Shown here piece after piece: positions 23,260 to 33,031 of a stretch of DNA of 64,000 nt. Location: assembly GCA_036852015.1 (NCBI GenBank), contig JAANDG010000110.1:248001-312000 (forward strand). The letters run 5' to 3'. Origin of the DNA: Pelodera strongyloides. Lineage: Eukaryota; Nematoda; Chromadorea; Rhabditida; Rhabditidae. Both the position numbers and the translations under genes were made by a program. The notes beneath the pieces are model-generated. The model had not been told where the DNA came from and did not search any database. It was given only the letters and a program-made list of their open reading frames with translations. Every line of letters begins with the position of its first letter. Position 1 is the stretch's first letter.

Positions 23260-26200
23260 ATGAGTCTGAAGGAAAAGTTGAATAGCCAAGGCTACGCTGT
23301 AATAGAGGATCTCTTCTCGGAAGAAGAATTGAAAGAAATGAAATCGGAAATGTCGAATATCATTGACGGAATTGATTTGAACGAACATCCGAAGAGTGTT
23401 TTCACTACTTATGATGAGAATAAGGTGAGGTGAATTATTGATCGTAGAAAATGTAGGTAGGTCCAAGGCCGAGGATTTTTGCAGAATATATGGATGTGCC
23501 TTAAACTGGGCCACAAACCTCGGTCTACTAGATTACTGTTTCATGTGACCTATGACGGTCTAGTATACATGCCACATACGAAATTACAGAATAAGTTTCT
23601 TCAGAATTTTACATACTCTAATTTACAATGTATTCTGCACATCCTTCTTGATGTATGGTGTTTGTTCATTGTTGATGTTCCACACTTTATACAGAATTTT
23701 GTAGAAATGAAGTCTTTGCAGCACGCCGCCGACGAGTACTTCCTGAATAGTTCTGACAAAATCCGAGTGTTTTTCGAGGAAGGAGCTCTGGACAAAAAGG
23801 GAGAGCTGACTGTTCCCAAGGACAAGGCATTCAATAAAATTGGCCATGGTAAGTTTATTCTTCACTACTTCACTACACTGCCTAAGCCTACCGTCATCGC
23901 ACTGATGAGACCCAACGGTGGCAAAATCCTCGTATGCGAAGGGTCGAAACGGGGTTACCGTATTACATATGGTATATTCATGTTAGTTTGTTGAATTTAT
24001 TCACTTATATCTTCCCAATTTGCTTCCTCATTTATTAATGGCTACATCTAAATATGTATACTATGTCCATAGGATGCAGTTATATTATGCATTATTCGAC
24101 CATCAGTTCCAATATCCACATGGCGTGTTGATGGAGTTTGCAAGTATCCCAAAAAATCGATGCTACCGTATTTTTGCACGAAACCTGCATATATAATATG
24201 AAAAACAAATATTCTCGTGTAGTTCAGAAATACGGAAACTTTTCAGCATACTTGCAAACCCCATGAGTGGTATTTACTGCGTCCGCATTTGACTCTTTGT
24301 GTATTTTTCGAGTATAAATTACCTAGGTAGGAGGAACTTGTATGTGAACGTTCTTTTTCAGGCCTTCATTGGCGCAACGAAGTGTTCAAAAGGCTCAGTT
24401 TCCACCCAAAAATCAAGGAAATATTCCGCCAACTGGAGTTCAAGCAACCCGAGATTGTTCAGAGCATGTACATTTTCAAGGTAAGTGTTATATAACCCTT
24501 TATTCGATTAGTAAAATAAACACATATACAGTGACGAAGAAAGAGAAAAACATACACACACACACCCACACAAACACACACACACACACACACACACACA
24601 GGCTAGGCTCGTTTAAGAGGCCCAGCTACTCACACAATGCGACTCACGTGGTTGCTCGAAATAGAACAATTATAGAAAGTTGACTAAGTTCAGTGTGTCG
24701 ATGAGTTTGAATTCTTCACTATCGGGCACTCACAGTCTGTTTACTTCCCGGATAAGTCCCCACCCTGTGGTGTCGAAAATTCTATTGTAGTTCTCCTCGC
24801 GTTTGACGTAACGGCATCTGTGTATGTATCTGTATCTTCATCTAACTGAGAATTATCGCAATCCTACATGGGGAATTTAATGCTCATAATAATGGGGAAA
24901 GGCAGTACAGAAAAATATACAGTATCAAAAAATAATTAGTTTTTTTTTAAGCAACCGAAGATCGGAGGTGCCGTCACCGACCATTTCGATTCCACTTTCC
25001 TTCGTGTCGATCCGATCGAACATCTCGTCGGAATCTGGATAGCAGTCGACGACTCAACTGTCGAGAACGGATGTCTTTCTTTCATTCCGAAATCACATAA
25101 AAGTAAGAATTGACACAAATCTTCGAATTAATTACTATGTGAAACTCTGCGCTTCACCTTGCAAAAAAGGATCCTCCGCTACAGCGGGAAGGCGCATTTC
25201 CTCTAGGGTACACGGGGGTATACGCTAACATTTGGCGCGTTAGTGGCACGCATGAGATGAGCCGCCCTTGTGCAACGCTTGTGGAGCACCCTAGATGGGA
25301 TGCGCGGAGCCTTTTATTTTTTGCGCCGCGGAACATCCGCGTACATGAATCCGGACAGGGACTCCATAACATGTCATTCAGCATTATTAGCAAGCTCAGA
25401 CCTCTGTGACATTAAGCTCACAACTGCAAAGAAGTTTTGAGGAAGTCACCTCTTAGTTTACGCCCAACGCGAATTTTTCTAAACGTTTGCAAGCTTGAAC
25501 ATGGGATATTTCAGATAACACTTCAAATTATCGTTTCGTACGTACTCATGACACTACTGGAGGACCGCTCCTAAAATTCACTGGAGAGAAACCGGTCTAC
25601 AAACAGGACGATTTCATCACAGCTCCCATTAAAAAGGGTTTGTTTTTGAAAGCAATTATTAGAGAATGCTCATTTAACAGAACCTGAACACCTCACGAAG
25701 AGTCCTGAATTGATGTTGATGACCCCACCCCGGTGGCATAAATCCTCGTCTATGACTTAGGGGTCGAAACGAGGTACCCTACTATCTACCCTTTTTCAAT
25801 TATAACTTTTCGTTCAGTTTTCCTATTATTCTATATCTATTGTATTATAATTATTATTACTTATGTTTTTTTCTATTGCAATGTACATGCTAGCTACCAA
25901 TTTACAGTATGATTCCAAGGAATAATGTTTCATTTTTCATCGAAATTGCCTGCCAATCCAGGGAGGGTTGATTACAGTACGCTTCCAGTTGTTATTTCCT
26001 ACCTTTCAGGTTCCGCACTTCTCATACACGGTCTCGTCGTCCATAAATCAGAAGCCAATACTTCAACCAACAGTCGTCACGCCTACACAATGCATATAAT
26101 GGAGAAGGAGAACACTACTTGGAGTACCGATAATTGGTATCAATTAGAAAACTACAGTACTTTATGATCCCAAACATTGTTCGATCGAGGACGACCCTCG

Positions 26201-26437
26201 GCCATAAAATAAATCAACTGAAATTAATAAGGAAGGTCTATGAAGCCATTATAAACAGAGGCCGTATTCACCAACACATAGGGAGCCCTCCCTAGACCAC
26301 GAGCGCTCTGAATCTCTTCTGCTCTAGCTAGCACATCTTGGCTTTGTTTACCATAGCAAATCATAACTCTGATTTTTGTTAATTTCAGGCTACAAGAAAC
26401 ACCTGACTACAAATTCCCCAACCTCTACGAACATTGA
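23260..26437 (+). CDS. PHYHD1: Phytanoyl-CoA dioxygenase domain-containing protein (PHYHD1 family)
   Basis: Seven exons join in phase: 23260-23424, 23722-23848, 24362-24480, 24952-25102, 25515-25637, 26010-26136 and 26389-26437. They give 286 residues, close to the roughly 290 of the human protein. The family is Fe(II)/2-oxoglutarate dioxygenases. Iron ligands are visible as H148-x-D150 (VTDHFDSTF) and H240 (LVVHKSEAN), with the 2-oxoglutarate-binding arginine at about R251 (SRHAYTMH). Other family signatures are HAADEYFLNSSDKI, IVQSMYIFKQP, LVGIWIAVDD, ENGCLSFIPKSH and the C-terminal end W-L-Q-E-T-P-D-Y-K-F-P-N-L-Y. The start MSLKEKLNSQGYAVIEDLFS matches the usual N-terminus. The enzyme is probably cytosolic, and its physiological substrate is not settled even in mammals. 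All catalytic residues are present. Introns 2, 3 and 4 hold a family C element, a (CA)n tract and a GC island. Confidence 0.95.
24131..24264. repeat. Inverted-repeat element, family C (copy 3), intronic
   Basis: ATGGAGTTTGCAAGTAT at the left pairs with ATACTTGCAAACCCCAT at the right. It lies in intron 2 of the PHYHD1-like gene, about 100 bases before exon 3. Confidence 0.8.
24552..24600. repeat. (CA)n microsatellite
   Basis: ACACAC repeats with CCA and AAA interruptions, in intron 3 of the PHYHD1-like gene. Confidence 0.85.
25165..25345. repeat. GC-rich island, intronic
   Basis: Includes GCATTTCCTCTAGGGTACAC, TTGGCGCGTTAGTGGC and GGGATGCGCGGAGCC, ending near TTTTTTGCGCCGCGG. It resembles the other GC islands and sits in intron 4 of the PHYHD1-like gene. 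Confidence 0.45.
26258..26332. repeat. Partial element with GAGGCCGTATTCACC end
   Basis: GAGGCCGTATTCACCAACAC followed by GGGAGCCCTCCCTAG matches the left half of the complete element at 39519-39667. The right half is missing. It lies in the last intron of the PHYHD1-like gene, about 60 bases from the final exon. Confidence 0.65.
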
Positions 26438-27407
26438 GAAACATTGCAATATACAACATGACCACCATTTTGTAAATAAAAATGTACAACGCTTTAAGAT
26501 CAACAAAACATTTCACATGCTTTATAACACAGAAAATATCACTTCCAAATATAATGCAACTTTTCAAAGCGGGTGTTTTAATATCGATAAAATTCTCCTT
26601 ATCTTATTAGTCGATACAGTACATCACATCAATAAAGCCTTTAGCAGTTAACAACTAAATCTTGTATGGTTTCTAAGCAAAAAAAGTAACAAAGCTACGA
26701 CTTATTAAACAAACATATAACCAAAATAAAAGATATACAGTATGATGAAACACGTTGAACTACTACCGGTAATAAATGAGAGTGAAGATGCAATGAAGAA
26801 AATAACAACGTATTGTTGGATGTACACGCTAATAATAACCTTTTTGGAATGCAAACGAAAACTTAGCAAGACCCTTTTTGGAATAGGCAGGATTTTGTAG
26901 GTAAAACTAGGTTTAATAGAAATCGCAAGAAACTACTAAAACTGGAGCTTAGACTCCGTCCATATAGTACATTGATACAGATACACCAAAAATGATTAAA
27001 TCATGCTGCAACATCAACACATTAGCCCTTAGCCTTAGCCCACCTTAGCAAAGTAAAAATATATTCTAAGCACTACAACGGTTATTACTTATTAAAAAAA
27101 ACTTACGCTAATCAATAAGCGTTATATAAAACAGTGGCAGGTGACGTCAAAATCAAATATCTGGCTGACGAATAAAAGTTAGCACCTTATCAAGTGAAAC
27201 GTAAAGGCCAAGGAAAAAGCTATCGGCAACTAGTAAGTATAGCCATGGTGCCCCCATTACCGAGTTCCGAGAAGTATAAAGTTAAAGGGCCATTAGAGAA
27301 GCAGGATACCAGTTAACATACAGTGAAGCAACGGGACACCCAGTTCCAAAACCACAGACCCACGATAACCGAGTTGGATGCTATGATGCACAAGCACAAG
27401 CACACGC
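26438..27407. other. Intergenic region between convergent genes
   Basis: Holds the 3' ends of the PHYHD1-like gene and of the reverse-strand gene. An AATAAA at about 26629 may be the poly(A) signal for the former. No further gene is visible. Confidence 0.5.
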
Positions 27408-29181
27408 TTAGATGAGCGATGGAACATCCTCGCGCATCTCCTGAAAGGAAATACAAATGTAATCCGCACATCCGCAGCGACTTGTAATATAATACAACCC
27501 TCTGAAAGCTACTGATAACTACAAAATCCTTTGTCTTTAATTGTAAAGAAACGCTTAAAACTCACCTCAATCTGGTTCTTAAAGTCAACGGCCAATGAGA
27601 GAATATCATCAAAGAAGTTCTGCAATTCGGAGTACTGATCACGCATCGGACGGCAGGATCCAGCCTGAAAACAATGATAATGAACTTTGCCTGAAGAAAC
27701 AAAAACATCCCCAGATGCCTATTTATCCACTGGCAGAACGTAATTGATTGACAGTGTAACACTAGTGTATCGATTGCCCGCATGTGACGCACAACGCACG
27801 TGTGGACAAAGTGGTTCATTTTACGATAAACGGTGCATAAATTTATTAATGAAAGCGTAAAGACCATTTAAGAAGGATAAATTTGATCGAAACTGCGAAA
27901 CATATAGAGATTACATCCTCGTGAAACTGTCCGGCCCGGTAAGCTTGGAGCCCGTGCCCGGACAAGTTCAATTAGCATAAATGATCTCACCTCGGCAGCA
28001 ATCTTGGTCATATCCTCGAGCATCTTGATCGCAGTGCAGTCGACAGTCTTATCGGTAGGCTTAGGGGCCGCACCGGCCGTCACGCCGTATATGCAGAGGT
28101 ACGAGACCTAAAAGTATTCATTTATATTATTAATGATATAAACAACACTCTGTAGCCTACACACAATGTACACGCACTCAATCGAATATGTAACTCGAGG
28201 AGCGGTAAAGAAAATACAAACTGGCAAAATAGAAACCACAAACTCACAGCGTACAACGAGGGGTGAGGGGGGTCCTGAGGCGCAAGCACACTGTCTTTCC
28301 TCTTCTTGGGCAGAGCTCCGTAAAGATTCTGGAACAATGTATAAATTTACACGCGCATAGGCATTTTAAAGCGGTATGGTTAGTGTGGTATGGCACGTGA
28401 CCTTGAAGCGCGTACTAGTCCTTAGTCCATGCATATGATAATTCCGGTGACCGTCAGGCTTTAGTGGCAAACAGCAAAAAGTAGAAAACCTACACCAACG
28501 GTATTGCGGAAGATGACACATTTCTCAACGAGTCGATGGTACTGTGCAACAATTTGCTGGAATCGAGGAGTAAGGCAGCTATCCAAGATTTCCTGAAGAA
28601 GAAAATACACTTTGATGGAAAAAAACGAAGACATGCTCAACCACTAGAATTGATTCAAATTTTACTAACAATGTTAATCCTCTCAAAACAGCTAAGGTAA
28701 CAAAACCTGTTTTGGCAAGGCAAGACATAAGTCCGGAGTGATAAACTAGTAGTTGAAGAATAGTCAGGAAACGCAAATACATACAGCATCAGCGAGTGCC
28801 TTGACATCGTCGTGCATCATCGTACGGTTGGCAGAGACGATACTCTGAGGAGGCAGCTCTTCGAACTCGTACATGGCGAATGTGGCGAGGAAAGAGATCT
28901 AAATGATAATGATATAAAATACATCCGAAATAACTTTACGACTCCGACAAAACAAGAACTATACGCTTATCTATATGAGTGTTCGAACAATTTAACAAGA
29001 ACTATAAAATCTTACCTAGAACCAGCAAAATGGCAGAAATGTTACGTTAACTATAAAAAGGCATCAGACAACTTTCCAAACTTACAGCCTGAATGGGGTA
29101 GTAGCAGTTATCATTGAATGTATCCAGCTTCTTGATGGCCTGAATTGGAACTCGTGGCGAAACAATCGATGAGGAGGCCAT
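27408..29181 (-). CDS. Unrecognised helical protein of 212 residues
   Basis: Seven exons on the reverse strand, all in phase 0: 29086-29181, 28785-28898, 28494-28592, 28248-28328, 27991-28107, 27566-27664 and 27408-27440. They total exactly 212 codons plus TAA. The start MASSSIVSPRVPIQAIKK is the first ATG of the first exon. Predicted helices include FEELPPQSIVSANRTMM, LTPRFQQIVAQYHRLVEKC and QYSELQNFFDDILSLAVDF. A basic linker, ALPKKRKDSVLAP, precedes a proline-rich bend. There is no signal peptide or membrane segment. The size and all-helical character would fit a small subunit of a larger complex, but I cannot name a family. The regular phase-0 introns with strong donors (GTAAGT, GTATGT, GTGAGT) make the gene itself convincing. 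Confidence 0.85.
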
Positions 29182-29776
29182 ATTGGGGCGGAAGAGTAGT
29201 GGTTAGTAGACGAGAAACTGAATAAGAAATAAGATTAAAATCGCACCGCAACAAATAATCACAAATCCCGCGCAAAAATGACAATTCATATCGATCATGA
29301 CCTTCGGCACTTACAATTAAATAAGTGACCGCAGGTAATTATAGATCGAAAAATATGGAACGATAAAATCAGACACAATTGAACAATGGACAAACGAACT
29401 AAAAAAATACTAAAATCGTGATAGATATCCAGAGGTCACGCAACCAACTATCGATTAAAAAATATTTTTAAGAAATAGAACACGATCGTTTATTGAGTAA
29501 AACTGCACAAAAAACAATGCTGAATAACAACTAAACAAACACTAACAAACTAAGAGAACCTAATAATTTTCAACAAAACAATAAATGAAAAACACTAGAT
29601 GCAATATCTTCTTTTATAAAGTAACAATAATATGCGAATAACGCAAAGGTATCTAAGAATTATTAATCTACACAGGATTCTTCCATTTTAGCTGAATGCC
29701 AAAATCTGTTAGGTGATGGGCGGGTTAGAAGCGACATAAGATGAAGCCGTGTAGCCATGTCATTATCTTCAAACAT
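29182..29776. other. Spacer between two reverse-strand genes
   Basis: About 600 AT-rich bases with no exon that I can support. The two genes are co-directional, but the gap is longer than a typical nematode operon spacing of about 100 bases. Confidence 0.45.
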
Positions 29777-30121
29777 CTAGACATTGTTTACCCATTCGTT
29801 GCTCACTTCGCGTGCCAGGTAGACACCAACCCCGAAACCGATGAGTCCTTTGAATACAGACCTGAAATAACATCATTCAAGACGCGGAAAATTAACTCTT
29901 TCACACTATTGTCGATGAAATTCTTTCCTTTTTTTAAAGCGACTGATGATTCGAAAACGGAAAAACGTCTCGTCATCCTCTGAAACAGCACCACATTTAG
30001 AATTAGCAAGAAAAACTGACCAGTTAAATGGATCGTTATACAAAGTGTTGATGATGGCGAACCGCGTGTTGAGTGGAGGCGGAGGAGGAGGACCTTGACC
30101 TTGACCACCCATTCGAAGCAT
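29777..30121 (-). CDS. Proline-rich single-membrane-pass microprotein (61 residues)
   Basis: Two exons, 30021-30121 and 29777-29861, join across a phase-2 intron with donor GTCAGT and acceptor TTATTTCAG. They total 61 codons plus TAG. The N-terminus MLRMGGQGQGPPPPPPLN is glycine- and proline-rich. The C-terminal half carries a short glycine-zipper-like hydrophobic helix, VFKGLIGFGVGVYLA, then a polar end, REVSNEWVNNV. A helix of this type with a G-F-x-x-G pattern ending in Y-L-A recalls short transmembrane mitochondrial proteins such as STMP1, but that likeness is inference. Translation could also start at the second methionine (MGGQG, 58 residues). Both splice junctions keep phase across a codon for tryptophan, which supports the model. 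Confidence 0.7.
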
Positions 30122-30648
30122 CTTCACTGAATATGAACACTTTACACATAGTAGAAACCGAAACAAAGCGAAACAACAACAAAAGTCCAGCAATGAATTG
30201 GAGAAAATGCGAGTAGACCCGTAAAAGTTCCATGCGAAATGTAATAGAAGTATACAGGATCCCACACCCCGCAGATGTAGTTGCTCAAAAGCTCAACAAA
30301 AATAGGCCTACCATGTTTCTATGAAAAGAGAGAAAATTTACCAAAAATAATAAAAGCAACAGTGAGCGGCGTCATAGCATGAGCGCCGGTCCGCCGCCAC
30401 TCCCAATCGAGTCTGTGTGATTTGGGAGCAAAGAAAAAAAACGCATACGAAACAGTACGCAATGCTACAAATGACCAAATTAAGGTTGGTCATCAGTTCT
30501 TTTGAGATCCACATTGTGACTCCACCTCCACTAATTGTGACGGTTCACTTTTTTTTGGAAAATGTTCCATATGAAAACATATATATACTACACATTTTTC
30601 TTAGCGAATTACGCACAGTCATATGATTTCATGAAAGTCATTTACTGT

Positions 30649-30825
30649 TAAAGCCAGTTTTTGAAACGCATCATGAACAACTGCATTCTTACGTATGTGT
30701 GCTAATTCGCTCGAATTTAGCTCGATTTTTTATACAAATTTATGTTTTTTTTTGTCTTAGTCTTAGCTGCACGAGAATGGTGTTGTTCACGAAGCGTATA
30801 AAAACCGGCTGGTATTTCGCCTTAA
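30649..30825. repeat. TTAA-type inverted-repeat element, family A (copy 5)
   Basis: TTAAAGCCAGTTTTTGAAACG at the left and ACCGGCTGGTATTTCGCC followed by TTAA at the right. The left arm has lost part of the usual GCGAAATACC. Confidence 0.8.
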
Positions 30826-31013
30826 TTCCTTTACGTCCCTCTATCGACTATGGATGGCATTGACATGTTTCGTTTCCAGAAAACAGACTTGAGGCACACC
30901 AGCGATCTTTTTGCGTCGAACTGAGCGCACACAAAAAGAAGAGGGCTCCCTACATGCGCGCGGTAAGAATATATTTTTTTTGGGTTTGGTTGAGTGCACC
31001 GATATAGATGTGG

Positions 31014-31110
31014 GATGGCTCAGTGCACGGGAACGTGAATTAATGAACTAAATCTGGCAAGAAAATTATAGAAACGTAGTCAATCAAACAAACAAAGCCC
31101 CAATTTTAGG
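31014..31110. repeat. Repeat shared with 37148-37265
   Basis: GATGGCTCAGTGCACGGGAA, then an AACAAACAAAGC stretch, occurs here and in a long condensin intron at 37148-37265. The second copy has a longer AAAC run. Nature unknown; possibly a degraded short interspersed element. Confidence 0.55.
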
Positions 31111-31149
31111 TAGCATGATTACTTATTAGGCTGGCTGATTCGAGGATGC

Positions 31150-31340
31150 GGCATATTTCACGACCGATTTTTCAAACCTCGTCCAGGCTGGCGCTGTCTG
31201 GGCGAAATATTGTTAGTGGCGCGGCGAGAACCTGGCCCGGACTGGGCGCTGTCGGCGAGCGCACTTTTAGTGCGTGGCGAAAGCTGGGCGAAGCCCATTT
31301 TTTCGCGCACCACAAATTTCTTTGCGGCGCACTCGCCGAG
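31150..31340. repeat. GC-rich island
   Basis: Contains GGCGCGGCGAGAACCTGG, GCGCTGTCGGCGAGCGC and TTTTTTCGCGCACCAC. It joins directly to a family C element on its right. Confidence 0.5.
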
Positions 31341-31354
31341 TGTTGCGTTTTACT

Positions 31355-31500
31355 GGGATTTCCAAGTATGGCGAAAATTTACCGTAAATTGGAACTACAC
31401 GAAAATATTTTTTTTAATTCTTCATATTATATATGCAAGTTGCGTGCAGAAATACGGTAGTATTGACAGAATCGCACCGATTTTTTGGGATTGTTAGACC
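31355..31500. repeat. Inverted-repeat element, family C (copy 4)
   Basis: GGGATTTCCAAGTATGGCG at the left; the right part has TTGACAGAATCGCACCGATT as in the other copies but lacks a clean terminal arm. The centre reads ATTATATATGCAAGTTGCGTG. Confidence 0.7.
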
Positions 31501-32063
31501 AACTCTTCAACTAGGAATGTTGCGTTGCAAACCCTGTAAGACAAGGAAAATCCGAATTATACAAAACCGTAATAAACGCACGGAGTTTGGTACCGCCCTT
31601 TTCACATTAAAAACCGCACTTTTGCCGCGCATTGCTAGTTTTTAAAGGTTTCACAACGAAATATGATAGATTGTGTATTTTTGCAGGTCAACAGACGACG
31701 AAGCTTTTCGCATGCACAAGGACCACATGTTGAACCACCCGAGCGAGCGCGAGAAGCGAGAGCGCGAGAGCGAAATTTTGTTTCAAAGCTATTATTTTAT
31801 GATACTTTGTTCAGTCGGTATATAGTTGTGGTAGCTTTTGTGATGTGTGTTTAGCCCTCCTATTTACGACATTTGCATTTTACATAAGGTGAAGGATTCT
31901 TCAAATGACTCGGCTGCGCTTCTTAACTTTGACAGGAAGAATACTTCATCGACACTATGCTTCACTACGACCGTTAAACTTGAAGGTGAAGACTGCATTC
32001 TCATTGTTAAACTTCAACTCTTCAGCTAGGAATGTTGCATTTAGTTCTTCAAGGTTGTTTTAG

Positions 32064-32411
32064 TTGTATACTAGTGACGACTGTTCACTTTGTATTCACT
32101 TCAAAAAGCAACTAGACCATCACGTACAAAAAAACAAGCCGAATTGGTCTGTTGAAGTCCTGGATTTGAAGAAGGAGCCCGCTGACGTTGTACAGGTTAG
32201 TTTCAGATCTTTCGGTATTTAAATGTATACCTTTTTTAGACATTGTCGTGCGTCGTCTGTTCATTTCCTCTCGTAATGCATTTTGGTCTTTCAGAAGTTG
32301 CGATACGACATCCCTGTCTTAATGCACAATGATGATGTTCTTCTCAAACACCGGTTTAGTAGAATAGTGCTGGAGGAGCGGTTGGCTGAGTTAAAGCTGC
32401 CCTCCGTTTGA
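32064..32411 (+). CDS. Glutaredoxin-like protein, C5orf63/DUF836 type (5' exon not found)
   Basis: Two exons, 32064-32195 and 32295-32411 (TGA), join in phase 0 and give 82 residues. The first opens with LYTSDDCSLC, a thioredoxin-fold beta strand leading into a C-x-x-C redox pair, then a helix (HFKKQLDHHV) and a second strand (SVEVLDL). The second exon has YDIPVLMHNDDVLLKHRF, with the cis-proline that follows the third strand in this fold, and a final helix (EERLAELKL). This order matches human C5orf63 and yeast YDR286C. The role of these small redox proteins is poorly known. About 20 N-terminal residues, including the start, must lie upstream of 32064; no candidate joins cleanly. AATAAA lies about 30 bases after the stop. 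Confidence 0.75.
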
Positions 32412-33031
32412 ACTATTTTTTTTCGTTCGAACCGTAATGGTAATAAATAGGACGTATTCCCTCAATTTTGGATTCGACTGTGTTCTTTCTTGTCAGTGAA
32501 TGTGTGACTTCTCACGTTATGATATCTCTTGCCGTTCTCGTTTCTCTCTTGCTTGATGTTGCATTGCGTCTATTCTAATCTCGCTTGGGACGTATTTTTC
32601 ACCGTGATTTGTAATTATTTTGTACTAATGATTCCTTTCTTTCTCTGCCATTTGAATGTCGTTATGTTCCTGATATCGTATATTAATCCCAGTATTTTCA
32701 GATTCCGTGGGTTTGTTTTCTGTCACGAGAAGTTACTTAAACGCGCCAAACCGTCCACCATGGCCAGGTATGTGTAGTGCTATCTATGAAAATATGCTTC
32801 ATTAGGAACCTAGTTTAATCTCGCTGTTCGAAGAAGTGTATTTTAAAAATTTGTGGTTTTGAGTTTGAGTTTGACTTAAATTTATCGTACGTCTCAACAT
32901 CTCCTTATTAGCTGATCCCATAACTAAGCTTAACAAACATCATTTTTCGGAATTTATACTCAAAAAGGCTCAGTTGAGTACTGTAATCTTGAAAGAAGAG
33001 TAGGACTAGGACCCATCAACTATGATAAATT

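Larger units (their letters stand above)
30122..32063. other. Region with repeats and unresolved small exons
   Basis: Holds the promoter side of the microprotein gene, a family A and a family C element and a GC island. Some open segments flanked by splice signals also occur: 30884-30959, including EAHQRSFCVELSAHKKK before GTAAGA, and one after TGCAG at 31687, including FRMHKDHMLNHPSEREKR. These may be exons of a small forward-strand gene upstream of the glutaredoxin-like exons, but I cannot join them with a consistent phase or find a start. Confidence 0.35.

Noticed and set aside
30850..30924. 24-codon frame MDGIDMFRFQKTDLR...
   Set aside because: Too short and not linked by phase to any neighbouring exon; the overlapping frame after TTTCCAG looks more protein-like.
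32708..32766. Exon-like segment after TTTTCAG ending ACCATGGCCAG before GTATGTG, just upstream of condensin
   Set aside because: Joined to the condensin start region through the GGACTAG acceptor it gives only a seven-codon upstream frame. It may be a 5' untranslated exon but cannot be a coding exon of condensin.
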